Of a DNA stretch of 64,000 nt, positions 29,304 through 38,855 are shown piece after piece (the stretch's first letter is position 1; each line of letters begins with the position of its first letter). This DNA comes from Brevibacterium sp. 'Marine' (GTDB lineage: Bacteria > Actinomycetota > Actinomycetes > Actinomycetales > Brevibacteriaceae): positions 3,844,001-3,908,000 of the forward strand of contig NZ_CP051626.1 in the NCBI RefSeq assembly GCF_012844365.1, written 5' to 3'. Made by a program: the position numbers and the translations under genes. Below the pieces are notes generated by a model that did no database searches, was not told the origin of the DNA, and saw nothing but the letters and a program-made list of their open reading frames with translations.

Positions 29304-29426
29304 GGAACATCTCAGACACCGGGCGGTAAGATAGGTCCGGAATTCCCCGTCGTGACGCGTCACGCGCGCGCCTCTGCGGCCGATATCGACACCGACGAAC
29401 GACCCGAAAAGGGATGAGTTACTCAA

Positions 29427-30455
29427 TTGGCGAATGGCAACGCAACATTCCGGCACTCGAACGTGGCCCTGCTCGGCCTGACCGAGACCCTGGCCCCGAA
29501 CGAAGTGACCTCCCAGGAATTCGACGAACGCCTCGCAGATACGCTGTCATCGCTCAAACTGCCGCAGGGTCTGCTACAACGAGTCGCCGGCGTGTACGCC
29601 CGCCGCAACTGGGATGAGCCCCACCAGTTCGCCGCGGGTGCGATCGCGGCCGGAAAGCAGGCCCTCGCCGAGGCGGGTGTCCCTCCCGATGCCATCGGAC
29701 TGATGGTCAACACCTCCGTGACCCGTGAGCACTTGGAACCGTCCGTGGCCGTCGGCGTCCACGCCGGCATCGGGCTCGGCCCGCAGGCGATGAACTTCGA
29801 CATCGCCAACGCCTGCCTGGGATTCGTCAACGGGATGACCCTGGCCGCGAACATGATCGACGCCGGGCAGATCGAATACGCCCTCATCGTCGCCGGCGAA
29901 GACGCCTCCCGCGTCCAAGACGCGACGCTGCGCCGCCTCAACCGTCCGGAGATCACTCGCGAGGAGTACCTCAACGAATTCGCGTCCCTGACCCTGGGTT
30001 CCGGCGCTGCCGCGGCCGTCCTCGGGCCGGCCGACAAGCATCCGGAGGGCCACCGCATCCTCGGCGGGATCACCCGTGCGGCCACCCAGCATCATGAACT
30101 GTGCGTCGGCGACCACAACGGCATGTTCACCGACACGAAAGGGCTGCTCTCCGGCGGCATGGAGCTCGTCGTCGCCGCGTGGGAGGAAGCCCACGAGACC
30201 GGCTGGAACTGGCGGGAGATGGACCGCTACGTCATGCACCAGGTCTCAGATGTGCACACGAATTCGATCACAAGGGCCGCGAACCTCGACCCCGACCGGA
30301 TCCCGGTGACCTACCCGGAGCTGGGCAACGTCGGCCCCGCCTCACTGCCCATCACCCTGTCCCGTGAGGCCGAGAACCTCAGACCCGGCGACCGCATCCT
30401 GTGCATGGGCGTCGGCTCCGGCCTCAACACCGCCATGACCGAGATCGAGTGGTAG
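29427..30455 (+). CDS. oleA: OleA, acyl-CoA condensing thiolase-fold enzyme
   Basis: 342 residues. OleA performs head-to-head Claisen condensation of two fatty acyl-CoAs to a beta-keto acid, the first step of long-chain olefin synthesis. The catalytic Cys130 lies in 'DIANACLGFVNG', His271 in 'VMHQVSDVHT' and Asn301 in 'LGNVGPASLP'. Glu104 in 'REHLEPS' matches the conserved glutamate that OleA donates across the dimer and that ordinary FabH lacks. A TTG start at 29427 is used; the A/G-rich AAAAGGGA is 13 bases upstream, rather far, so expression may be weak. It is followed directly by oleBC, the diagnostic context. Confidence 0.92.
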   Translation: MANGNATFRHSNVALLGLTETLAPNEVTSQEFDERLADTLSSLKLPQGLLQRVAGVYARRNWDEPHQFAAGAIAAGKQALAEAGVPPDAIGLMVNTSVTREHLEPSVAVGVHAGIGLGPQAMNFDIANACLGFVNGMTLAANMIDAGQIEYALIVAGEDASRVQDATLRRLNRPEITREEYLNEFASLTLGSGAAAAVLGPADKHPEGHRILGGITRAATQHHELCVGDHNGMFTDTKGLLSGGMELVVAAWEEAHETGWNWREMDRYVMHQVSDVHTNSITRAANLDPDRIPVTYPELGNVGPASLPITLSREAENLRPGDRILCMGVGSGLNTAMTEIEW

Positions 30456-30463
30456 AGACCTTC

Positions 30464-33250
30464 ATGAGATTTCCTGCACGGCCGGCCACGCTTCCCCCGC
30501 AGCTGCCCGAGTGGGACCCCGCCTGGTCCCGGATCGTCGAGGCCGCGACCCCTGATGGGACACACGAGTTCCACGTCCTCGACACCCTGCCTGCCCTGAC
30601 CGCGGCCGGTGTCGAGCCGGCGGGCACGATCGTCGCCCTCCACGGCAACCCGACCTGGTCGTACCTGTGGCGTCGGCTGGCACAGGCCACCGTTGATGCC
30701 GCTCGGTCGGGCGGCCGCGCTTGGCGGCTCATCGCCCCCGACCAGCTCGAAATGGGCTTCTCCGAACGGCTCGCCCACTCCTCGATGCCGGCCCCGAAAT
30801 CCGCCGAGGTCCGGCGGATCGCCGATCGCCTCAATGATTTCGACGCCGTCGTCTCCGATCTGTTCGCCGAGGTGGCCGCCACCGGATCCGCCACCCACCC
30901 GATCGTGACGATCGGTCACGACTGGGGCGGAGTCCTCTCGCTCGGTTGGGCAGCCCGGAACACCGATCGTGTGTCTGCGGCCATCAGCCTCAACACTGCG
31001 GTCCACCAGCCCGAGGACACCCCGGTGCCTGCACCGCTGCGTGCGACCCTGGCCGGGCCGATGCTGCCGACGGCCACCGTGCTCACCGACGGGTTCCTGC
31101 GCGTGACTTTGGGACTCGGCGATCTCGATGCCGAGACCAAGGACGCATTCCGCGCCCCATACCGCACACCTGCGGACCGGTGGGCGATCGGCAATTTCGT
31201 CGCCGATATCCCCGTCGATGACACGCATGCCTCCGATCCCGAGCTCCAGCGCATCGGCCGGGACATCGCCGCCTTCGACAAACCGGCGCTGCTCGTCTGG
31301 GGTCCGAAGGATCCGGTGTTCCTCGAACGCTATCTGCGGGACCTGCGCCGGCGTCTGCCGCAGGCCGATGTGCATCGATTCGAGACGGCGTCCCACCTCG
31401 TCAGCGAAGATCACGATGTGCCCGGTCTCGTCCTCGACTGGCTGGACGCGCAGTTCGATGCGCAGGAAACCACAACCACCCCCACCGAGGCGGCCCCCGC
31501 GAAGGGAACGTCCGCGCGGTCGGGCACAGCCGCCTCGGCGAAGGGATCGACTTCCGATGTCGCGGATGACTCCGCCGCCGGCGACGGATCCGCAGATGTC
31601 CGCTCGGTGACGGCGATCCTCGATGCGCGCCGTGACGACGAGGCGATCGCCTCGGTCGACTTCGCGCAGAATCCGGCGCAGCAGATCAGCTGGCGCCACC
31701 TGTGGCACGTGACGACGTCGATCGCGAGCGGGCTGCTCGACCTCGGCGTACAGCCCGGGGATCGGGTCTCCATGCTCGTCCCGCCCGGCAACAATCTCAC
31801 CGCCGCGCTCTACGCATGCCTGAAGATCGGCGCGGTCGCCGTCGTCGCCGATGCCGGTCTCGGCCCGAAAGGGATGACCCGGGCGGTCACCTCGGCGGAC
31901 CCGCAGTGGATCATCGGGGAACTGCCCGGACTCACTCTGGCACGGGCCTTCGGCTGGCCGGGGCGACGGATCTCGGTGAGTCCGCTCGGACCCGTGCGCT
32001 CGCGCCTGTTCAAGGCAGAGACGAGCCTGACCGAACTCTCCCGCACCCCGCACCGGGCCGAGCTGCCGACCCCGGCCCCGGATGCCGATGCGGCGATCCT
32101 CTTCACCTCCGGTTCGACCGGACCGGCGAAAGGCGTGCGCTATACGCATGCGGACATCTCCGCTCTGGCGGCCGTGCTGACCAGGGTCTTCGACGTCACG
32201 GAGGGCACCGGTCTGGTCGCCGGGTTCCCACCGTTCGCCCTGTTGGGCCCGGCCATCGGCGCCACCTCGGTGACACCGGACATGTCGGTGACGAAACCGA
32301 AGACGCTCACGGCCTCAGCGATCGCCGATGCGATCATCGCCGGACGGGCGACCATGGTCTTCGCCTCCCCCGCGGCGTACACGAACGTGGCCGCGACCGT
32401 CGGCGAGCTCGACGACCAGCAGAGGGCAGCGTGTGCGGGCGTCGAGCTCGTGCTCTCGGCGGGTGCGCCTGTGCCTCTCGAACTCATGGATGCCATCGCC
32501 GGAGTGTTCCCGAACGCGTCCATCCACTCTCCTTACGGCATGACCGAGGGGCTCCTGCTCACCGATATCGACCGCGACGGGGTGGCTGCCGCCGCTGCCA
32601 CCGGCGGTCACGGGGTGTGCGTGGGGCAGCCGATCGACGGGGTCGAACTCGCACTGGCGCCCATCGATGAGTCCGGACGATCGACCGATGAGCTGATACA
32701 GGGCGAAGACGCGCGGGGCCGCCTCGGCGAATTCGTCGTCAGTGCCGCCCACATCAAGTCCGGCTACGACAATCTGTGGCGCACCACCGCGGATTCGGCC
32801 CGTGATGATCTGCATGGTCTGACCTGGCACCGAACGAACGACATCGGGCATATCGACGATGCCGGTCGGGTGTGGCTCGAGGGGCGGCTGCAGCACGTCG
32901 TCACGACGCCGCGCGGGCCGGTGGGGCCCGGTGGGCTCGAGGCGCTCATCGACGCTGACACCCAGGTCAGCCGCAGTTCCGTCGTCGGAATCGGACCCGT
33001 CGGCACCCAGGCGCTGGTGGCTGTGCTCGATGCCGAGGGCACAACGCTGTCGCCCGGCCTGGCGCCTTTGGATCTGACTGCACGGCTGCGGGAGAAGATC
33101 GCCGAGGCGGTCGGTCATGACCTGACCGCGGTCCTCGTGGCACCCGAATTCCCCACCGATATCCGCCACAATTCGAAGATCGACCGCTCCCGTCTCGCCG
33201 CCTGGGCCGACAGCGTCCTGGCTGGTGGGCCGGTGCGGGGAAACGTCTGA
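30464..33250 (+). CDS. oleBC: OleBC fusion: beta-lactone decarboxylase plus beta-lactone synthetase
   Basis: About 928 residues, two enzymes in one chain. Residues 1-330 are an alpha/beta hydrolase like haloalkane dehalogenase: 'ALHGNPTWSYLWRRL' near residue 59 and nucleophile Asp near residue 153 in 'GHDWGGVLSLGWA'. This is OleB, which decarboxylates the beta-lactone to the cis-olefin. A 50-residue Ala/Thr/Ser-rich linker follows. The rest is an ANL-superfamily enzyme with 'FTSGSTGPAKGVRYTH' near residue 548: OleC, which makes the beta-lactone from the beta-hydroxy acid using ATP. Fusions are known in Actinobacteria. ATG 30464 is chosen; a GTG at 30449 overlapping the oleA stop is possible. 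Confidence 0.92.
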   Translation: MRFPARPATLPPQLPEWDPAWSRIVEAATPDGTHEFHVLDTLPALTAAGVEPAGTIVALHGNPTWSYLWRRLAQATVDAARSGGRAWRLIAPDQLEMGFSERLAHSSMPAPKSAEVRRIADRLNDFDAVVSDLFAEVAATGSATHPIVTIGHDWGGVLSLGWAARNTDRVSAAISLNTAVHQPEDTPVPAPLRATLAGPMLPTATVLTDGFLRVTLGLGDLDAETKDAFRAPYRTPADRWAIGNFVADIPVDDTHASDPELQRIGRDIAAFDKPALLVWGPKDPVFLERYLRDLRRRLPQADVHRFETASHLVSEDHDVPGLVLDWLDAQFDAQETTTTPTEAAPAKGTSARSGTAASAKGSTSDVADDSAAGDGSADVRSVTAILDARRDDEAIASVDFAQNPAQQISWRHLWHVTTSIASGLLDLGVQPGDRVSMLVPPGNNLTAALYACLKIGAVAVVADAGLGPKGMTRAVTSADPQWIIGELPGLTLARAFGWPGRRISVSPLGPVRSRLFKAETSLTELSRTPHRAELPTPAPDADAAILFTSGSTGPAKGVRYTHADISALAAVLTRVFDVTEGTGLVAGFPPFALLGPAIGATSVTPDMSVTKPKTLTASAIADAIIAGRATMVFASPAAYTNVAATVGELDDQQRAACAGVELVLSAGAPVPLELMDAIAGVFPNASIHSPYGMTEGLLLTDIDRDGVAAAAATGGHGVCVGQPIDGVELALAPIDESGRSTDELIQGEDARGRLGEFVVSAAHIKSGYDNLWRTTADSARDDLHGLTWHRTNDIGHIDDAGRVWLEGRLQHVVTTPRGPVGPGGLEALIDADTQVSRSSVVGIGPVGTQALVAVLDAEGTTLSPGLAPLDLTARLREKIAEAVGHDLTAVLVAPEFPTDIRHNSKIDRSRLAAWADSVLAGGPVRGNV

Positions 33251-33257
33251 GGATGAA

Positions 33258-34223
33258 ATGAGAATCACCGTCACCGGAGCCTCCGGGCTGCTCGGTTCGT
33301 CCGTCGCGCGTGCGCTCGTCACCGCCGGTCACGAGGTCACGACCCTGCAGCGTCGCCCCTCGGGGGTCGACGGGGCCACCGATGTGGTGGGTTCGGTGAC
33401 CGATGCGGCTGCCGTCGATGAGGCCGTCACCGGCGCCGAGGCGGTCGTGCACTTGGCCGCGAAGGTGTCCATGATGGGCAATCCCAAGGATTTCGAGGCC
33501 GTGAATATCGGCGGCACCCGCACTCTCGTCGATGCGGCTCGGGCCGCCGGCGTGCAGCGCCTGGTCCATATCTCATCGCCGTCGGTCGCGCACACCGGTG
33601 AGTCGATCATCGGCGACGGTGCCGAACCGGCGTCTCCGGAGTTCGCACGCGGCGAGTATGCGCGGACGAAGGGGGCCGGTGAGCGGATTGCCCTGGGCGC
33701 GGATTCGCCCGATTTCCGGGTACTCGTCCTGCGCCCCCACCTCATGTGGGGTCCGGGTGACACTCAGCTCACGGAGCGGGTCATCGATCGTGCCCGATCG
33801 GGTCGGATGCCGGTGCTCGGATCGGGCGCGGCGCTGGTCGACACCCTGTTCGTCGACAATGCGGTTGAGGCGATCGTCGCTGCGGTGACCGCGGTCGATT
33901 CCACCCATGGTGAGGCGCTGGTGGTGACGAACGGTCAGCCGCGACCCATCGGTGAGCTGATGTCACGCATCGCGATCGCCGGCGGAGCGGCAGAACCCAA
34001 GCTGCGCATCCCGGTGGCCCCGGCTCTGGCAGCAGGGTCTGTGGTCGAAAAGGTGTGGGAGCTCGGAGACCATGACGACGAACCGCCGTTGACGAGGTTC
34101 CTCGCCGAACAGCTGTCGACCGCGCATTGGTTCGATCAGCGGCGGACGCAGGACGTCCTCGGTTGGACTCCCCGCGTCAGCGTCGAAGAGGGTCTGGAGA
34201 TCCTCGCCGCACACTACGCCTGA
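33258..34223 (+). CDS. oleD: OleD, NADPH-dependent beta-keto acid reductase
   Basis: A 321-residue extended SDR. 'VTGASGLLGSSVARAL' binds the cofactor, 'YARTKGAGER' carries the YxxxK pair, and 'LRPHLMWGPGD' is typical of the 3-beta-HSD/OleD group. OleD reduces the OleA product to the beta-hydroxy acid used by OleC. The start at 33258 lies 8 bases after the oleBC stop, with GAGG at the junction; a longer frame starting inside oleBC is rejected. oleA, oleBC and oleD thus form a tight operon sufficient for the whole pathway. Confidence 0.9.
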   Translation: MRITVTGASGLLGSSVARALVTAGHEVTTLQRRPSGVDGATDVVGSVTDAAAVDEAVTGAEAVVHLAAKVSMMGNPKDFEAVNIGGTRTLVDAARAAGVQRLVHISSPSVAHTGESIIGDGAEPASPEFARGEYARTKGAGERIALGADSPDFRVLVLRPHLMWGPGDTQLTERVIDRARSGRMPVLGSGAALVDTLFVDNAVEAIVAAVTAVDSTHGEALVVTNGQPRPIGELMSRIAIAGGAAEPKLRIPVAPALAAGSVVEKVWELGDHDDEPPLTRFLAEQLSTAHWFDQRRTQDVLGWTPRVSVEEGLEILAAHYA

Positions 34224-34277
34224 GGGTTCCTCCGGAACAGGGGCGATATCACCGGATCAGAGCCGGTACTGCCGGGC

Positions 34278-35717
34278 TCAGAGCCGGTACTGGTTGTTCT
34301 CCTCGGCTGAGGGCCCCTTGCGTTCGGGAGTCTGGGCTTCCTCGCCGTCGTCATCGGCGGGCTCGTCGTCGGCTGTGCCGGCAGACTCATCGGCCTCGTC
34401 CGGCATCTTGCCGGAGAGCGCGTCGGCCGACATTCCGGGTTCGCCCGTCGGCGGTGCCTCGAGCGAGGATCCGCTGGCGGATTCGTCGAACTCCTCCGGG
34501 TCGAGCGTCGCCGGATCATCGGCCGGTCCTTCGAGCCCCGGGTCGGACGCCGAGGCGGAGCCGCTGTCTCCGGCATCGTCCTGATTGAGCGACGGAGCCG
34601 CGGACTCGTCATCGTTCGTCGCGTCGGCGACATCGGCCTGCGGTGCCTCGGTGGCATCGGCCTGCGGGGCGGCGGTGGGTCGGGCGGGGAACGACGGCGG
34701 CATCGGCGGAGGCGGCGGCAGTTCGGACGAATCCCCTGTCTGGACGGTCGGCTTCTCAACGGGCCGAGAGGGTTCATCAGCGTCAGCGCCGGTGTCTCCG
34801 GATTCGGTGTCACCGCCGGCGTGGGCCTTGGCGGCGTCGGTGTCGCCCGGCTGTGCGGATTCGGCGGAGTCTGTCGGCTCTGCGGGTGCGGCCGGCTGCG
34901 GGGAAGCCGCGGGCGCGGCCGGCTCCGCGGTCTTCACGACCACTGCAGGCTTCGCCGACTCGACGGATCGTGCCTCATCCCTCGGGTCCTCGTCACCTTC
35001 GGCTCCGTCGGATTCCAGGGAGGAATCTGACTCATTGTTCTGCTCGGCTGCATCGTCATTCGCGTTACGACCGGCTGTGTCGTCGGCCTGCGCGGATGCC
35101 TCATCTTCCGTCGTCGCAGCAGACACTGCCGAATCCTCTGCTCCGGACGCCTCGCCCTCGGCGGAATCATCCTCAGCGGCTTCGCCCTCTGCGACCTCCC
35201 CCTCGGCAGGAGACGCTGCGGCGGACTCACCGCCTGCCGCTTCTTCCTCGGCGGTTGCCTCCTCTGCATCGGCCCCCTCGAAGCGAGACATCTCCGCGTC
35301 GGCGCCCTCCGTGGAAGCCGCCTCAGCATCGGCGCCCTCGGTGGGGGCCGCCTCAGCGGTCTCCGTCTCATCGGACGAGGTCGCCTCGGCGGACTGGGCG
35401 GTCGATCCCGGCAGGGCGCCGTCGATGCCTTCGAGGCTCACTCCCGCCTCGGCGGCGAGTCGGGCACGTCGTTCGGCACGAGCCTTCGCCCTCTCGTCTT
35501 CGCTCTTCTGCGCCTTCGCCTTGGCCTTCGCAGATTCGCCCTTCGGCTGGGTCGGGCGCACGGCCTCCCAGATGAGCAGGACGACGAGCATGGTCAGGCC
35601 GACGATGACGCCCATGAGGATCGAACCCCACGGTCGCGCCATCGCGAAGAAGTCGAAGATGGCGTTCAGGCCGAACATGACGGCCAGGCCGAGGATCAGT
35701 GCAACCAGGAATCTCAT
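34278..35717 (-). CDS. Two-helix membrane protein with very long acidic disordered tail
   Basis: 479 residues, family not recognised. Residues 1-55 hold two transmembrane helices ('FLVALILGLAVMFGLNAIF' and 'ILMGVIVGLTMLVVLLIWEA'). A basic Lys/Arg/Ala helix follows to about residue 95. The remaining 380 residues are low-complexity Ala/Glu/Asp/Ser/Pro sequence with recurring EGADAE and AEGEAAE-like units and a Pro run 'ELPPPPPMPPSFPARP'. It is divergent from the acyl-CoA synthetase gene. Protein-level composition and third-position GC suggest a real gene, but function is unknown. The last codons near 34280 share a 14-bp duplicate just downstream. Confidence 0.7.
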   Translation of the reverse strand: MRFLVALILGLAVMFGLNAIFDFFAMARPWGSILMGVIVGLTMLVVLLIWEAVRPTQPKGESAKAKAKAQKSEDERAKARAERRARLAAEAGVSLEGIDGALPGSTAQSAEATSSDETETAEAAPTEGADAEAASTEGADAEMSRFEGADAEEATAEEEAAGGESAAASPAEGEVAEGEAAEDDSAEGEASGAEDSAVSAATTEDEASAQADDTAGRNANDDAAEQNNESDSSLESDGAEGDEDPRDEARSVESAKPAVVVKTAEPAAPAASPQPAAPAEPTDSAESAQPGDTDAAKAHAGGDTESGDTGADADEPSRPVEKPTVQTGDSSELPPPPPMPPSFPARPTAAPQADATEAPQADVADATNDDESAAPSLNQDDAGDSGSASASDPGLEGPADDPATLDPEEFDESASGSSLEAPPTGEPGMSADALSGKMPDEADESAGTADDEPADDDGEEAQTPERKGPSAEENNQYRL

Positions 35718-35840
35718 ATCCCCATTGTGCCCTCTCCCGATCCGAGTGCAGGGAAATGGGTGCACTTTCGTGCCGCCGACGCTCCCCCGAGGATGCGCCC
35801 CACCTCGGCACAATACTGTGCCATGCGTCACAATGGGCAT

Positions 35841-37772
35841 ATGGATACGCAACCCGACACCGCCGCCCCCAGCTACGACGACATCGTCGCCCGCATCGCC
35901 GACGATGCCGACGGATTCTGGCTCGAGCAGGCCACGAGCCTCATCGACTGGGTCACCGAACCGACGAAGGCCGTCGACGATTCGAATGCGCCGATCTACC
36001 GCTGGTTCCCCGATGGCGAGCTCAACGTCTGCTACAACGCGATCGACCGACATGTCGAGGGTGGCCGCGGCGACCAGGCCGCCATCATCTACGATTCGCC
36101 GGTCACCGACACCGTCCGTTCGATCACCTACGCCGAACTGCTCGATGAGGTCTCCCGCTTCGCCCGTGCCCTGGCCGACAAGGGCGTGGCCAAGGGCGAT
36201 CGCGTCGTCATCTACATGCCGATGATCCCCGAGGCGGCCGTGGCCATGCTCGCGTGCGCCCGCCTCGGCGCGATCCACTCGGTCGTCTTCGGCGGCTTCG
36301 CCCCGAACGAGCTCGCCGTGCGCATCGACGACACGGCACCGAAGGCCGTCATCTCCACCTCCTGCGGAGTCGAGAAGAGCCGAGTCCTCGAATACAAGCC
36401 GATGCTCGATGAGGCGATCGAGATCGCTGAGAACAAACCGGACTTCACCGTCATCGTCCAACGCGACGAACATCGCTGCGAACTCGGCGAGAACGACCTC
36501 GACTACGCCGAACTGCTCGACCAGACACCTGAGGGCATCGACCCGGTGACCGTCAAAGCCACCGACGAACTCTACGTCCTCTACACCTCGGGCACCACCG
36601 GCAAACCGAAGGGAATCGTCCGCGACTCCGGCGGCTACGCGGTGGCCGGCGCGTTCTCGATGCCGACCGTCTTCGGGCTGAACCCGGGCGACACGATGTT
36701 CACCGCCTCCGACGTCGGCTGGGTCGTCGGGCACACCTACATCGTCTACGCACCCCTGCTCGCCGGCGTCACCTCGGTGCTCTACGAGGGAAAGCCCGTG
36801 GGCACACCCGATGCCGGGGCTTTCTTCCGCGCCATCGAGCAGCACAAGGTCAACGTCCACTTCACCGCCCCGACCGCCATGCGCGTGGTGCGCAAGGAGG
36901 ATCCGAACGGCGAGCTGATCAAGAAGTACGACCTCTCACACCTGCGCGCGGAATTCCTCGCCGGCGAACGACTCGATCCCGATACGTACGAGTGGACGAC
37001 GACGATCCTCGCCGAGGCGACCGGCCGCGACGTCCCCGTCGTCGACAATTGGTGGCAGACGGAGACCGGTTGGCCGATCACGGCGAACCCGCTGGGACTG
37101 ACCCGGTTCCCGCTCAAGGCGGGGTCGTCGACGAAGCCGACTCCCGGCTTCCAGGTCGAGGTCGTCGACCCCGGCGGTCAGCCCGTTCCGGCCGGTGAGG
37201 AGGGGCTCATCGTCATCCGGCTGCCGCTGCCGCCGGGCACCATGTCCACGGTGTGGGGCGACGACGAGCGGTTCATCTCCTCCTACCTCGCCGCCTTCGA
37301 CGGCTATTACCTCACCGGTGACTCCGGCTATCTCGATGAGGATGGGTACGTCTTCGTCATGGGTCGCACCGACGATGTCATCAACGTCGCCGGCCACCGC
37401 CTGTCCACCGGCATCATCGAGGCGGTCGTCGCCTCCCACCCGGCCGTGGCCGAGGCCGCTGTCATCGGCGTCCACGATGACATGAAGGGACAGATCCCGC
37501 GTGCCCTCGTCGTGCTCGGGGATTCCGTCGAGGCGGCCGACCCGGACACCGTCATCGACGAACTCGTGGCGCTCGTGCGCAAGGAGATCGGGCCGGTCGC
37601 CGCATTCAAGCGCGTCGACATCGTCGCGGGCTTGCCGAAGACCCGGTCGGGCAAGATCCTGCGCAAGACGATGCGGCAGATCGCCGATGGCGTCGCCGAT
37701 CCGGCGGTGCCATCGACGATCGAAGACCGCAGCGTGCTCGATGACCTCGGGGCGGTGCTCTCCCGCGGCTGA
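35841..37772 (+). CDS. prpE: Propionyl-CoA/acetyl-CoA synthetase-type ligase
   Basis: About 643 residues, an ANL-family short-chain acyl-CoA synthetase. Motifs: ATP/AMP loop 'VLYTSGTTGKPKGIVRD', 'NWWQTETGWPI', 'GRTDDVINVAGHRLSTG', and the C-terminal lysine in 'TRSGKILRKTMR', which is acetylated in regulated Acs/PrpE proteins. Sequence is closer in feel to PrpE than Acs (shorter, 'IVRDSGGYAVA'), but the substrate is inferred. ATG 35841 is used, with ATG 35823 in frame as an alternative; neither has a strong ribosome-binding site, and AATACT near 35811 may be a -10 element giving a short leader. Confidence 0.88.
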   Translation: MDTQPDTAAPSYDDIVARIADDADGFWLEQATSLIDWVTEPTKAVDDSNAPIYRWFPDGELNVCYNAIDRHVEGGRGDQAAIIYDSPVTDTVRSITYAELLDEVSRFARALADKGVAKGDRVVIYMPMIPEAAVAMLACARLGAIHSVVFGGFAPNELAVRIDDTAPKAVISTSCGVEKSRVLEYKPMLDEAIEIAENKPDFTVIVQRDEHRCELGENDLDYAELLDQTPEGIDPVTVKATDELYVLYTSGTTGKPKGIVRDSGGYAVAGAFSMPTVFGLNPGDTMFTASDVGWVVGHTYIVYAPLLAGVTSVLYEGKPVGTPDAGAFFRAIEQHKVNVHFTAPTAMRVVRKEDPNGELIKKYDLSHLRAEFLAGERLDPDTYEWTTTILAEATGRDVPVVDNWWQTETGWPITANPLGLTRFPLKAGSSTKPTPGFQVEVVDPGGQPVPAGEEGLIVIRLPLPPGTMSTVWGDDERFISSYLAAFDGYYLTGDSGYLDEDGYVFVMGRTDDVINVAGHRLSTGIIEAVVASHPAVAEAAVIGVHDDMKGQIPRALVVLGDSVEAADPDTVIDELVALVRKEIGPVAAFKRVDIVAGLPKTRSGKILRKTMRQIADGVADPAVPSTIEDRSVLDDLGAVLSRG

Positions 37773-37807
37773 GCGGTCTCAGGCTTCAGCACGCAGACGC
37801 GATTCGG

Positions 37808-38770
37808 TTACGCGCCGCGCCCCTGTTCGAAGCCCGCGGCGAATCCGCGCTCGAAGGCCTCTTGGACCTCCTGCTCGCGGCTGCGGCGCTCATCGGCCCA
37901 ACCGAAGGGGTCGAATCCTCGTCGGCCAGGTCCGAAGCCGGGTCCGAAGTTCGGGCCGAACCCGCGTCGTCCGCGGCTTCCCCCGCGACGGCGATCGCGG
38001 TCGCCGTGCCCGCCATGAGGGCCGTGATCCCCGTGACGGTCAGGGCCGCCTCGGTGATCATCATGCTCGTGAGGGTGTTCGCGGTCGTGCGGTCCGTCGC
38101 GGCGATCCGAGTCGTCTCCGCAGCGCTCGGGTCCGAAGTTCTCGACGATCTTCGACAGCGAGGCCTTGAGGTTCTCGAATTCTTCGGAGGTGAGCACCTC
38201 TTCGATGCGATCGCCGACTCCGTCGCGCATATCGCGGAAGCGCTGGCGCAGCTCGTCGGGATCGATGTTCTTCGACGGTCCCCATCCGCCTCGGCCACGC
38301 GGAGGGCCGTAGGTCACCGGTTCCTCCGGGTAGGCGGCACCGTCGGCGACGACCTCATCGGAATCCCAGCGGCGACGTCCTCGCCGCATACGCCCGAAGT
38401 CGCGAGGATCGAAGCCGGAGTCGGCCGCGGCCGAGCGGAATTCGCGGCGCAGCACGTGGCTGAACTCGCGCAGCAGCTGCGGCAGATCGGTGTCGGTGTC
38501 ATCGCCCTTGCCGTCGCCGGAATCGGCGCCGTCTGCAGGCTCGTCGCTCACGGGCTCGGCGCGCGCGGAGGAATCACTCTCCGCCGCATCGGCCTTGTCC
38601 GCTTCGCCCGGCCGTACGCGATCGGAGCCGAGGCTCGAGGCGTCGCCCGCGACAGTGTTCTCGTCGGTGTTCGGCGAGTCCTCCCAGTCATCGGCACCTG
38701 CTGCGCCGGCTCCTCCGGTCGGGGTGGTGAAGTCGTCGTTGTCATCATTGAAGTCATTGTGTGCAGTCAT
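37808..38770 (-). CDS. Uncharacterised His/Gly/Arg-rich protein divergent from MarR regulator
   Basis: 320 residues, no family recognised. Residues 1-95 are acidic and disordered. Residues 96-215 look folded and helical ('LPQLLREFSHVLRREF', 'SEEFENLKASLSKIVENFG'). Residues 225-260 are very rich in His, Asp and Gly ('HDREHPHEHDDHRGGPDRHG'), suggesting metal or nucleic-acid binding. A Gly/Phe/Arg stretch ('GFGPNFGPGFGPGRRGF') follows, and the C-terminus is a short helix. AAGGAG precedes the ATG at 38770 on the minus strand. It shares an 85-base operator region with the divergent MarR gene, whose product has a similar Gly/Phe-rich insert. Confidence 0.7.
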   Translation of the reverse strand: MTAHNDFNDDNDDFTTPTGGAGAAGADDWEDSPNTDENTVAGDASSLGSDRVRPGEADKADAAESDSSARAEPVSDEPADGADSGDGKGDDTDTDLPQLLREFSHVLRREFRSAAADSGFDPRDFGRMRRGRRRWDSDEVVADGAAYPEEPVTYGPPRGRGGWGPSKNIDPDELRQRFRDMRDGVGDRIEEVLTSEEFENLKASLSKIVENFGPERCGDDSDRRDGPHDREHPHEHDDHRGGPDRHGDHGPHGGHGDRDRRRGGSRGRRGFGPNFGPGFGPGRRGFDPFGWADERRSREQEVQEAFERGFAAGFEQGRGA

Positions 38771-38785
38771 GTCATCTCCTTAGTT

Positions 38786-38848
38786 GTCATCTGACATGTA
38801 CATGCAGACTGACATGCAATTAGATTGCATGTCAAGTGGCATGTAAAA
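38786..38848. promoter_or_regulatory. Multi-site operator between MarR gene and its divergent partner
   Basis: TGACATGCAA (38810-38819), five bases, then TTGCATGTCA (38825-38834) is a perfect 10-bp inverted repeat. Further GACATG and GCATGT words surround it: CTGACATGTACATGCAG at 38791-38807 and GGCATGTAAAA at 38838-38848. The site ends 22 bases before the MarR ATG and lies 40 bases from the partner's ATG, so one regulator could control both genes. MarR proteins typically bind such palindromes. Confidence 0.85.
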
Positions 38849-38855
38849 TCGAATC

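Noticed and set aside
34278-36860. Extension of the acidic membrane protein to 860 residues
   Set aside because: The extra N-terminal half is antisense to the acyl-CoA synthetase gene; the real start is the ATG at 35717 before two membrane helices.
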